A model generated the notes under the pieces. It was not told the origin of the DNA. It did not search any database and saw only the letters and a list, made by a program, of their open reading frames with translations. From the NCBI GenBank assembly GCA_965153455.1, contig OZ234498.1, positions 620,001-684,000 on the forward strand: 64,000 bases of DNA, written 5' to 3'. Made by a program: the position numbers and the translations under genes. Every line of letters starts with the position of its first letter. Position 1 is the stretch's first letter. Origin of the DNA: Sphagnum compactum (lineage: Eukaryota > Bryophyta > Sphagnopsida > Sphagnales). Below are positions 10,301-19,945 of this stretch, one piece after another.

Positions 10301-12714
10301 ATTCACGCAATGACATCCAGTTGATTAAGTTACTGGACAATATTGGCTTTCAAATCAAGAGCTAATTGTTGACTGACAATATCCAGTGAAATGTGTCTTA
10401 GCTGAGTCTAACGCTTTTAATGGAAGTGAGAAATGTGAGGTGCTTTTGAAAAGATCCTCTGTCAAGATATTCGGGTGTGCAAATATTGTAGTTTTTGTCA
10501 ACTTGGGTACATGGCTCTATCTCCACTTGGTCTCTATAATGCATCACTTTGTAATATAACTGCGTCGCTTCTGTGTTTATTGACTTCCACTTTCTTCAAA
10601 GCCATGTTTCCTATGGTCAATGAGTTTTGGGTGTCTAAACTCAAAAAGGCTGATGTTCCTTGTGATAGTAGTTGGATTCTCAATGACTCTACAGGAGTGG
10701 TGGAGGTACTAAATAAACTTAAATCTTTCGAGATATGAAATTGATAAAGCTTCCCCACTTCTCTTGCAGTCTTTTGATTTCTCAACTCTATACACTAAAA
10801 TTGACCTAGTGGATTTCAACGCTCGTATGAGAGTCCTGATAAATAAATTGTTTAATCGGATGCAGAAGCTTCATTGTTTTAAGTTTTTGATGGTTCAAAA
10901 AACAGCTTTGAACTTTAGGTTTTTGTGGCTGAAAAATAAAGCAGAGATCAATTTGTAGAAAAATCTTCATACCTTCAAAGTTGAGGAGGCTTCAAATTTG
11001 ATCTCTTGGCTGGATTTCTTACTAGACAATTTGTTCCTTTGTTTTGGTCAGGGCGTTTATAGACAATGCATTGGTATCCCCATGGGTACTAATTGTGCTG
11101 TCTATTTGGCTAATTTCTATCTCTTTACATATGAGTTTGATTTCATTAAGCATCTCTTGAAGAGTAACACATGTCCTGTTGTGCTTCATAGGTTGTCCTT
11201 GGTTTGTAGGTTTGTGGATGATCTTTTTGTTCCTGATTTGCCAGATTTTGAGAACTTCATGTACCTTAATGATGACTCTTTTGGTAGCGGCATATACCCA
11301 AAAACATCTTGTGAGTTGAATTGTACGTCTAAAGGCTTCTCTTGTAATTTCTTGGATCTAACTGTGAGACAGAGTCCTCAAGGTTTATCCTGTGACATTT
11401 TTTGACAAACACTCTCAACCAGAGTATGCAGGTATTGAAATGATTAGAATCCCTCATGTTCATTCCAATATCTCAATGATTGCAAAGCTGGGGGTTATCA
11501 ATAGTGAATTTTACAGATTCTTGAGACTTTGTAGTTGTAAGAAGTTTTTTGTCTTCCAGATGGTCAGTCTTATTGTCTTTCTGAAGGCAAAAGGCTACCC
11601 TATAAAAGTTCTTCTAAAGAGAACTAGAGGGTTGCTTCTTAAAGAATAATTCCTGTTTGGAATTTCTGCTTTTGGCATTTTCAGAATGATTATGCTTCAG
11701 GTCTTGTAAGTGGGGAGCGCTTCCTGTGCCCACTTGTTCTTAGTCTTTCCCTGTTTGTCCTTTCCTTTAATTTTTCTTTTCCCTTTCTGTCTTTATTTGT
11801 TTCTTTGTCTTATCTTTGTTGTTGTGGTCTGTTGCTAGCCAGTAGTATGGCTGAGTCTTCCCGTTGCTTCCAGAATTGCAGCAGAAACTCAGTTCATAAG
11901 TTGGTGCTTGTCACTGGCCTTTACCCACTGTATGGAGCTGATGAAGTCAGTGGGGGAAGTTGTGATAGTTAAGTCACTATCATACATACTACTGTTGATG
12001 GTCCCTGAACAGGTGTGAGACTGGCACATTTGTTCATACCAGTGTGTGGTTTTCATCTTTTGTTTGTTTCTGTCTTCCCTAGTTTGGTTCTTTCTGTGGC
12101 TTCCTGAGGAAGTGTTAACCTTGCTGTTTCTTCTTCATTGTGAGAATGGAGATGTCTCTATTCTTATGAAAGATATTTTGAATACATTAAAGGTCTGGGG
12201 TTGCAGATTATGTCATTTTGTTGACCACATTACATGACACAATCTTCCAGTGATAATCATATAGTAATAATAGTGACCAAAATGTGGCTGTTGAACATGA
12301 ATTTTGGAAAGTTGTTGAATCTGTATCTTAATGTCATCAAATGGTCTCGCACTTGCCAATTATGTTAGGTGGGTTGCCTAGCTCGCCCTAATAGCCTTGC
12401 CAGGCGCCTTACCCAACATAATGGGCAGGGGCTTGACCATTCCACAGTACACCAACTCCCAACAGAGAGCACCAAGTTGCACAATCTGATGCGTTGCAGA
12501 GCCCTGCCTTGTTTGAAATTTTGATTGGGTACTGGAAGTCGACTGTACAGCAATTATTTTTGGCCCTGTTGAGAGAGTCAGTCGAATTTTCTGACTAGGG
12601 TCACATGACAGTGTTGGGTATCACAGAAATGCAAAAATTGTGAAATTGAAGTCTGAAAAAGGATTTTGACATTATGTATGTGTATACATGTTTCAGGATC
12701 ATGATGAACTGTGA
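5984..12714 (+). CDS. Calreticulin, ER lectin-type chaperone, 13 exons
   Basis: Calreticulin is the soluble Ca2+-binding chaperone of the ER lumen that binds monoglucosylated glycoproteins. My exon model is 5984-6101, 7045-7152, 7383-7572, 7707-7965, 8078-8134, 8270-8317, 8641-8727, 8878-8935, 9049-9116, 9331-9426, 9573-9623, 9949-10023 and 12697-12714. All introns are GT-AG, and the 1233 coding bases join in one frame to 410 aa, normal for the family. Visible are a signal peptide (about residues 1-30), the signatures [14 protein letters not shown] (109-122) and IMFGPDICG (140-148), the proline-rich P-domain with [19 protein letters not shown]-type repeats, a short Asp/Glu-rich C-domain and a terminal HDEL. 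The acidic tail resembles CRT1/2-type more than CRT3-type plant proteins. The last exon holds only DHDEL and the stop, behind a 2.67-kb intron containing a Penelope-like relic. Start chosen as the first ATG giving a signal peptide. Confidence 0.95.
6209..6590. repeat. Tandem repeat in calreticulin intron 1
   Basis: The motif GCATTGAGAGCTTTCATGAG (third copy with changes) starts at about 6209, 6370 and 6504. Each copy is followed by a matching ATGTTTCT and poly-T stretch. Unit length is 134-161 bp. It lies wholly inside intron 1 and has no coding role. Confidence 0.7.
7334..7362 (+). repeat. 29-base poly-G run in calreticulin intron 2
   Basis: An uninterrupted run of 29 G residues preceded by a pyrimidine-rich stretch. 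It ends about 20 bases before the intron 2 acceptor (AG at 7381-7382). A run this long is a strong candidate for G-quadruplex formation and is also a place where sequencing and assembly err, so its exact length is uncertain. Confidence 0.85.
10475..11649 (+). pseudogene. Penelope-like element reverse transcriptase relic
   Basis: Lies inside calreticulin intron 12, in the same orientation. In order it shows [16 protein letters not shown], then [11 protein letters not shown] (the FDF-T-LYT motif of Penelope-type RT), [17 protein letters not shown] (the [10 protein letters not shown]-like motif), [15 protein letters not shown] (catalytic xxDD motif), [16 protein letters not shown] and finally [11 protein letters not shown]...FYRFLRLCS. 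This order is typical of Penelope-like elements and not of LINE or LTR RTs. It is broken by a stop and missing sequence between about 10955 and 11000 and by a frameshift near 11395. I see no GIY-YIG endonuclease, so it is truncated, endonuclease-free or decayed. Element ends could not be fixed. Confidence 0.85.
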
Positions 12715-14246
12715 GCGAGAGTAGTGCGAGTGGTGGGTTGGTATTATTTCATGCCTACAGTGAAGCTTTAGAGCTGTGCACCAGATAAGCCCATTTCCAT
12801 CCATTTGTTTTCGCAGTGCAATAGTATGTGGCTCTTTTGTATTGTGAACAATTAGCGTCTCATCTTTGATTAAGACCAATTGTTACTCAAAATATGGATT
12901 GATCGAGAACTCGATATCTGGAAAGAATTTGCTTTGGTTTGTGATAGTTAATTTGTGTGTTGGGTGCTATATGATCTCATCACAAATGGCAACTATGCTA
13001 TAAAGCACTTGGGAGTAAAAGAAACTTTTGATGATTGTTTGAATTTGGAAATTTCCATATGTGAACACTTTTGGAAGAGTCTAGGCAACATATTAATCTG
13101 AGAATTTGTAGGAATTGAATGTATACATATAATTCCTATAAAACAACAAAAAATTGGGTACATTTTTCTTCCTTGGAAGCAAATGTGAACCTAATGAATG
13201 AGTTAACATTATTTTTTAACAAGATGAATTCATGTCAGTGAATTCAGTACACAACTTTTGTGTCCTATACTGACATAACAAGTTCTATTATAATTTATGT
13301 CAGTATAGAACACAAATGTCATGAGTTTATTATATTTAATGTTTTTTTGGAATATCGGGTCGTACTCAGATGTTTGATTGAAACTGATTTTCTTTGAATG
13401 GCCATATTCCTCATAAATAAATGGCTTTTTATTTCACCTCTTGATTAAGCGCATCCATTTAAGCTCATCCAGAGTGATAATGTGGTCGTTATCTGAAGGC
13501 AAAAATTTATATTTTGGACAATATGGAGATGTATATATTGGAGTAGAATTCACATAAACAATGCACACATTTTGGTATCTAACGTGTGCCCACAATGTAT
13601 TGTATATCAATAAATTAGTGTGATTAGTCTTTTTGCCTGCCAAAAAAATGTAAAACATGTTCTTGACTTTGTATGAATGTATTTGTTGCATTTGATATTG
13701 CCATATTGAACCAACTTAGGTGCAGTTTGCATTATCTGAACAGTCTTTCGAGATGGTTCACATTATAATTCATTACCATGGGACAACTTTCTTGCACCCA
13801 ATGCATCCATCATACACATGAAATAGAATGTGTTAACTGTATCTTAAACATGTTTAACCAAGTACACTCAACTTGAACCTAAGACGGTTGTTGAACTTGA
13901 ACAGTCGAAACCTATATCACAGGTCTTTTTATTAAACCAATGTCTCAATTTCAAATGTTCATTGTCTGATTAAGGATGAAATTTAAATGAAATTTAGATT
14001 TGGTATATGGGGTTTGAAAAAATTTAATTAGGTATATATGTATTATATTGAAAACTCATTTCATCAATTTTATTGTACATTAAAGATGTTATTAAGGACT
14101 TAAAGTTACACCTATGCATTATAAAACTAAGTGGTAGTTTGAAAACCTTAGTAATATTTGGCTATTGTTGGTACCAGCGTGACACTCACTATCATAAAAA
14201 CTTGTTAACTTTAATCAACATAACATGATAAATATGAGCACCAAGC
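12715..14246. other. Intergenic region after calreticulin; foldback
   Basis: Holds the 3' untranslated part of calreticulin and AT-rich spacer. The notable structure is a near-perfect foldback: 13257-13278 pairs with 13295-13316 (22 bp, one mismatch, 16-nt loop). No other gene is apparent. Confidence 0.6.
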
Positions 14247-14652
14247 CAGTGTTGGGTGGGTATCACAATTTTATGATTCTCATGAGAGTCCAGTTTTCAC
14301 AAAGTAATTTACAAAAAGGTTTGGTTTTTCCCCCCTCTCCCCCCATTTTTAAAAATATCTATGCCGGGCATGGGTATCAACATTTTTCTTAAAGAATTTA
14401 AATCGGTTCTCATAATGCTGGTTCTCGAAAATTTGAGAACAGCCGATTATCCTTTGTTGGTTCTTGCAAAACGAATATTACTTTTTTTAATCAAATTTTA
14501 TTATTTTTAAATTAAAATGAAGATGAAATAATTATTGATTTTATTTTTATTTTTAATGACAACTTTGGCTTTTTGAAAAAACTCAGAATTTGTTTATTGT
14601 TTACAATTTTATGTCCATTTGGGACCAAAGAGTCCATTAGACGAAAGGTAGA

Positions 14653-15776
14653 TCATGGAGGACAGATTGTCCTTTGGTACTTGCAGCATGCCACAAACTT
14701 GGTCAGGGCGACCGTGTTTGTAGTCTGCATGAGCTCAGCAAGAATGTTAGTGTGGGTGAGGGGCAAGGTCGAACAAAAGTAATCCCTAACTTTCTGTGTA
14801 TTTGGACAAACAAGAAGCAAGTGTTCTTCATCCTCAACCTTCCCCAAATCGCAGCCTCGACAAAGCCTCTCTGCGTATGACACGCCTTTCCACGCACCTA
14901 GCATTACCTCAAGTTGCGTGTTACCACATCAAAACTGGGCTAAAGCTTTCCGTAGCTGAATGCAGTTGATGTCACACAAGTAGTTTTCGCTCTCGTACAA
15001 CATACCCTTGAAGCGCAAGTATTTTGTCTGCATGCTGGTCCCGATCTTGCGGTTGGTAAAGAGATTTTCAATGTAAGCCAGCCACATATTATCCTTCACC
15101 CTTTTTACACTCAATATTGTGTGGGGAAAACCTGGAGGGGGTAGGGCCCCAGCCTCCTGGTTAATCAGGCCTCCTGTCGTAGATCTAGCACCAACCGGCT
15201 GCACTAGTTGTAACGCAGCCAGTTGAGCCATCTGAACTCCCACCCATACGTTGTGCACATTGCACCAAAGTACTTGGTTCTCCGCCCAGCCTCTCACCCC
15301 TGCTAGACGAGTCGGGTGTATGTGCGTTGTCTCAGGAGCCGTTCCTAGCAGTTGTTGAATAGTCTTCGCCTGGAGCACACAGGTCGTTCCAGGCTTAGGC
15401 GTCGTTTCCAACGACAGTTGAACCGGAGGCAGAAAACCTGCCACCTCTTGGGGCTGATTTATGAATAGCCATTTTTTCACAGATCTAGCCCAACAATTCT
15501 TTCTGCAGCAAGCATAACGAGTTGGGCTTCCCATGCCTTGCCCAAGATGCGATCTTTAATGGCCGTGCTCACACGGTTATAGTACAACAGCACTTGTCCC
15601 CATGCAAATTGTTCAAAGGGGAATTTGCCAAATTCTGCCAGCACGATGGACGTGCTAGTTGTTTTTCGCACCTCGAGCAAGGACTTGAGGAACCCTCGGT
15701 ACACTACTTCAATAGCCTCTATTTTCTTGGAGTCCACCCAAACCTCATAGGCATAACTTGCTGTGGAACACACCAA
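14653..15776 (-). pseudogene. LINE RT C-terminal and zinc-binding region
   Basis: Three open frames continue the LINE ORF2 beyond the RT core: 15776-15477, 15534-14929 and 14904-14653. The last contains RLCRGCDLGKVEDEEHLLLV followed by CP, the C-x2-C...EDEEH...C pattern of the plant reverse-transcriptase zinc-binding domain. Frames change near 15500 and 14915, so the region cannot be translated as one protein. Confidence 0.75.
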
Positions 15777-15949
15777 CGTGTTGAAGAGGTGACAGCGTAA
15801 CTAGACGTCCATAATACGTAGCTCCGCACAACGGCGGTTCAATGCGAACAACTGGCAGCTGCTAGATGTTCCACTGCATTGTCTAGGTTTGGGGTGGTCT
15901 CGAGCAGGATCCCCAAGTATTTAAAGGTATGCACACGCTCAATAGCATC

Positions 15950-16894
15950 ACCTTTAAACACAAACTCTTGGCATGGGTCAGCAGAGTTAAACACCATGAC
16001 TTTTGTTTTTTTCACGTTCGCTGTAAATCCACGTTTAGCACATAATTGCTAGAGCGTGTTTAACTAGTGCTGTAGTCCCACCTCTAACTTTGACGTTAGA
16101 GCAAGGTCATCTGCAAAAAGTAACAGCCATACGTGCACATTTGGTAAGGTCGGTGCATCGCATTCTCTGCCATCCAAGCGCCCCTCCAGGGCATCCAAAT
16201 ATAGCCCAAACAATAGGGGGCTGAAAGGGCAACCTTGCTTCACACCTTATTGGCACCTGAAGTTGGAGGTGACACCTTCGCTTGGGTGGTTGATGCATAC
16301 GATATCCTTGGTATACATCACCTGTAGGCATCGCAAGAAGCATCCCTCCACCCCGAGGCTAGCCAACACCTCCCACAGCACTTCACGCGGCACAGTATCG
16401 AACGCCTTTTTCAAGTCCACAAAGCAACAATAGAGTGGCTTCTTTTTTGCCTTGCTCTGTTCTATCAAAGTTCGCAGTATGAAGAGTTAGTCAATAGTGC
16501 GATAATCTTTGCGAAACCCAGCTTGACCCTCAGCACGTAGCTCATGTTGTTCAGCCCACTCGCTCAGCCTTTTGTCAAGGATCATAGCAAATAACTTTGC
16601 TAGGATAGGCCCAACAGTTATCCCCCTGTAGTTGTCAGATTCGGAGGCATCGCCCCCTTTAAAGAGCGCGTGGACCACCCCAGTGGAAAGGGCTTCTGGA
16701 AAGCCTTCCATTACAAAGCAGTTGAACGCTCCCAATAGTGGCATGTGTAGCAACTCTCCCGCATCCAAAATGAACTCAGCTTTCATACCATCCAAACCAG
16801 CAACCTTATTCCTTTGTAGCTTTTTCAATGCCTGAAGCACTTCAACAAGTGTGATATCTGTGTTTAGGGTGTGGCTAGGTGGAGGTTCTGTCAC
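15950..16894 (-). pseudogene. LINE reverse transcriptase core, broken
   Basis: Minus-strand frames show KLQRNKVAGLDGMKAEFI, then LFKGGDASESDNYRGITVGP and GQAGFRKDYRTID, then CFVDLKKAFDTVPREVLWE (catalytic Asp in the FVDLKKAFD motif). After another frame change comes LFADDLAL at about 16101-16120, the catalytic F-x-DD box. These are the successive blocks of a non-LTR RT. At least two frame disruptions (near 16480 and 16250) make it inactive. Confidence 0.88.
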
Positions 16895-16912
16895 CTGGGC
16901 CGAGTGATCAAT

Positions 16913-18312
16913 TCACAGCCGTATGGGTGGCGGAGACTTGCCAACTAGCCTGCAGAAGCCTTCCAAAAGCGTAGCTGCACTGATTTTGTCCACAACGGGT
17001 GCCCTTGGCCGGTACTTTTTCCAGAACGAAAGTGCATCCACCTTGGCAAGCGTACACATATGTTGAGCTATTGCAATTTCCCAGAAAATTATTTTCTTTT
17101 TTAATAATTTTTTGAATTTACTTACCTGATGTTTAGCGGCATGCGAATCGGGGTTGGCTTTCAGCCAGAGCCTCAGCTCCCACTTCGCTATACGACACTT
17201 AGCATCAAACCAAGGTTTATGGCAATGTCGTGCTCTACAATTTCCTCCCGAAGGCTTATTACCAAAAGTAGACTCTGCTGCAACACCCACGCACTGCTGC
17301 AATAGGTCAGCTAACCCGTCTGCCCCCAGATGCCTGATTGAGTCAACAACCCATAGGTTTCCAAGATTCGCTGCTAGGGCAAGCTGATACTTTTCAGCTT
17401 TTGATTTATCATATTTGAACCTAGATAAGAATTTTTTTGTTATAAATGTATGTTGTGGCTCAACAAAGCTACAATCGATGCTCAACCATAGGCGTAACGG
17501 CCTGTGGTCAGAATCTCCCCCCATCGTGCAATAGCGGGTGTCGTCTATTATCACCTCGAGGTGTGTAGTAGCTTGCCAAATTGCAGGTGAGCCAACAATA
17601 TGATCGATAATGTTACGCCCCCCATTTGCCAAGCTAGTGAATTCCCCTGATTCGTCGCCAAGTGTCCGACCGTTGAGGATGAACAACCCAGCGTCACAAC
17701 ATAGGTCTAAGAGCTCGCGGCCCCAGCCGCCAACACTGGTGTCGCGGTTTTGTCGCTTAGCCACAACACTTGGTTCTTCAATCTGAGCGAGCTCAAGCGC
17801 CTATAACAGTTCACAAAGGTCGCTAGTGTTGATGGTATCTTGGAACATTGCAGTTCGCGCATTAAAATCCCCTCCCAATAATACTATGCCCCCGAGAGTT
17901 TGAACTTCAGCAATATCTGCTGCCAGGTTTTGGAACAAGGATTCGTTCTCGTGTTTGGAACCAACAGGGGCAACATACACCACGCAAACATACAAGTCAG
18001 GCGCAACACCCCTGCTGGCCGGTAGCCATAGATAAAAATCGTGGTTTCCTTCCTTCCACTGTGACAAGTTTGGGCTGAGGTGGCTGCAAAAACGGCAACC
18101 CTTCTGCTATGTTTTATCGCTTTTGTTCTTCCCAGCTGCACAGTGTGCGCTACCGCAAGTGAGTCAAACCCTTCAACGTGTGGCAAATGTTGGCCTGGGA
18201 AGTGCCAAGTTTCGGTTAATAAGACGAGGTCAACATCCTGAAATAGCTCTAGTATTTGCACCCCCATTTCTAGTTTATTTACACCACCCCCGTGCATGTT
18301 CCATAATACCAT
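16913..18312 (-). pseudogene. LINE apurinic-type endonuclease, broken
   Basis: Begins MVLWNMHGGGVNKLEMGVQI and continues through LVLLTETWHFPG (E-T-W of the exonuclease/endonuclease/phosphatase fold). After a frameshift near 18070 it reads GGIVLLGGDFNART, then after a stop near 17800 NIIDHIVGSP and GGDSDHRPLRLWL. GDFNART and SDHRPL are the conserved catalytic blocks of the LINE endonuclease. The frame 17764-16913 then runs into the linker before the RT. Two or more disruptions make it non-functional. Confidence 0.85.
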
Positions 18313-18354
18313 GCATAGGTCTCTCTGGTCCCCATGGCGTTAGATAGAGGAGGG

Positions 18355-18816
18355 TGGGCAAATCCAAGTGCCGTTGACGAAGAGCTCGGCTGCGCGTCAG
18401 AACGAGCGCTTGCCTGTCGCCTTGGCCTCCTTGAACAACGGCCACAGTTGCGACTTGAGCGCTTGCTGCGCGGGTGTGAGGTCCTCGTCTAGGCCTAGTT
18501 CGGTCCCTGCCAGGCTTTTACGCCATCGCAGCGTAGCCTGGCGGTCTTCGCTTGTTGTGAATTTGAACAGCACCGCATCGGGGCGCGCACCCGCCGTCAA
18601 GGTCAAGGCTCACACGGTCGCAGGCCGCTGTCGCGTGGCGATGACGACCTTGGCGCGCAGCCTCATTTGCCCTTGCAACAACTCTGTGTTGAGCCGCTGC
18701 ACCAACTCCTTCTCAATCTCGCCCTCCTTGGCCTCAAAGCCCGTGAGGCGCAAGTTGAGCTTGCGCTCTTCCTGTTTGGGCGCATCGGCCAGGGTCTCCA
18801 CAGCCCGGCTGACCAC
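18355..18816 (-). pseudogene. LINE ORF1-like RNA-binding protein relic
   Basis: Two minus-strand frames, 18816-18610 and 18606-18397 (open to ~18355), lie directly upstream of the endonuclease. The first has a coiled-coil-like start and RKLNLRLTGFEAKEGEIEKE; the second has RPDAVLFKFTTSEDRQATL and KSLAGTELGLDEDLTPAQQ. This resembles the RRM-like and C-terminal domains of LINE ORF1 proteins. A stop separates the halves. Very GC-rich compared with flanks. Confidence 0.6.
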
Positions 18817-19945
18817 CTTGGCGAATCAAAGGACCTCTGGTTCAAGGTTCTAAATAAATTTCAATTTTGAGTTTTTGAATATTTTCAAAGAACCTGATTG
18901 GTTTTGTGGAAGAACTGGTAAAAGAACCACAACTTTGGGGGCTAGGTTCTTTGACCAATTCTTTTGGTTTTTTGAGATTTATAATTATCAATGAAAACCA
19001 ATCCTTTGATTTTTTGAAAATTGTTGGTCATGGGTCCATAATACCTAGACCTGCCAGTTCTTTCTTCGAAAAAGAAAGAAGATAGAACAATGTTCTGTTT
19101 TCGCAAATGTCTTTTTTTCAAAATGGCAAAACTTCAAGGTTTTAAAGGATTTCAATCACCAAATTTAGAAATATTGTAGAATTTTAGAATTCACCAGATA
19201 TCCTAAGTTCCCGTACTAGCCAAAAATATAGTTAAATTCTTTTTAGTTACTTTTTTTCTTATTGCCATATCTAGCTAAATAGTCACTTCAGCTACATCAC
19301 AAAATTGAAAAGAAAAACATTCACTTAGTTAGAAGTTGAAAGAACAGTTCAATAACAATAATGTTAATTCTCCAAGCATCATTACCATTTGACCTAGCCT
19401 ACCATTAATAAGTACCTACCATCAAATACTAACCCTCCCTTGGATCTCCCATCTCCCAAGGCAAATTAGACTTGAGAGGCAAAATTTGATGAGAGGCAAA
19501 ATTTGATGTGGCTCTGACGATGAAGGCATTCTTCCTTTAGCCCTAATTACATTAGATTAACTTAACACCAGAGTTTTAAAGTTCAAACCCAAGGTCCATG
19601 AATGATCAACAAGATCCAGTAAGTAAAATGTTGTTCCATTCTACATAGAAACATAATTAAGTTTGATGCTCATAACTTCTTTCTCATTGCATGTATTAAT
19701 TTTTCATGGCAGCTAAACCCTAAGACCCTTACCCAGGTAAGGGGTCAGACCTTACTCAATTTTCAGATTATTTTTGTTTTTTTAATTTAAAATTGGTTCT
19801 CACATCCAGTTTTCACACCAGTGAGAATCAATAGTTTGGTTTTCAGTCAGGGTATCACTCATGATGATACCCTGAAAGGATCAAACTTGGATGCCTGAAT
19901 CATGCCCGAAGGTATTTGTAATACTTGCCCAACACTGCACCAAAG

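Larger units (their letters stand above)
14570..18850 (-). mobile_element. Decayed LINE retrotransposon (ORF1 + EN/RT)
   Basis: Read on the minus strand the order is ORF1 protein, apurinic-type endonuclease, reverse transcriptase and C-terminal zinc-binding region, the standard plant LINE layout. The coding part is split over several frames by stops and frameshifts. Base composition is much more GC-rich than the surrounding AT-rich DNA, so the element is a compositional island. No clear poly-A tail or target duplication could be located; boundaries are approximate. Confidence 0.88.
14247..19937. mobile_element. hAT-like non-autonomous element split by a LINE
   Basis: The left end reads CAGTGTTGGGT at 14247. 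The right end reads GCCCAACACTG, ending at 19937, its approximate reverse complement. Just outside are CACCAAGC (14239-14246) and CACCAAAG(C) (19938-19946), matching apart from one base and fitting the 8-bp target duplication of hAT elements. Both outer arms (14247 to ~14570 and ~18840 to 19937) are AT-rich and contain repeated GGTTCT/AGAACC words. The middle is the inserted, oppositely oriented LINE. No hAT transposase is seen, so the original element was a non-autonomous copy later split by the LINE. Confidence 0.7.
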
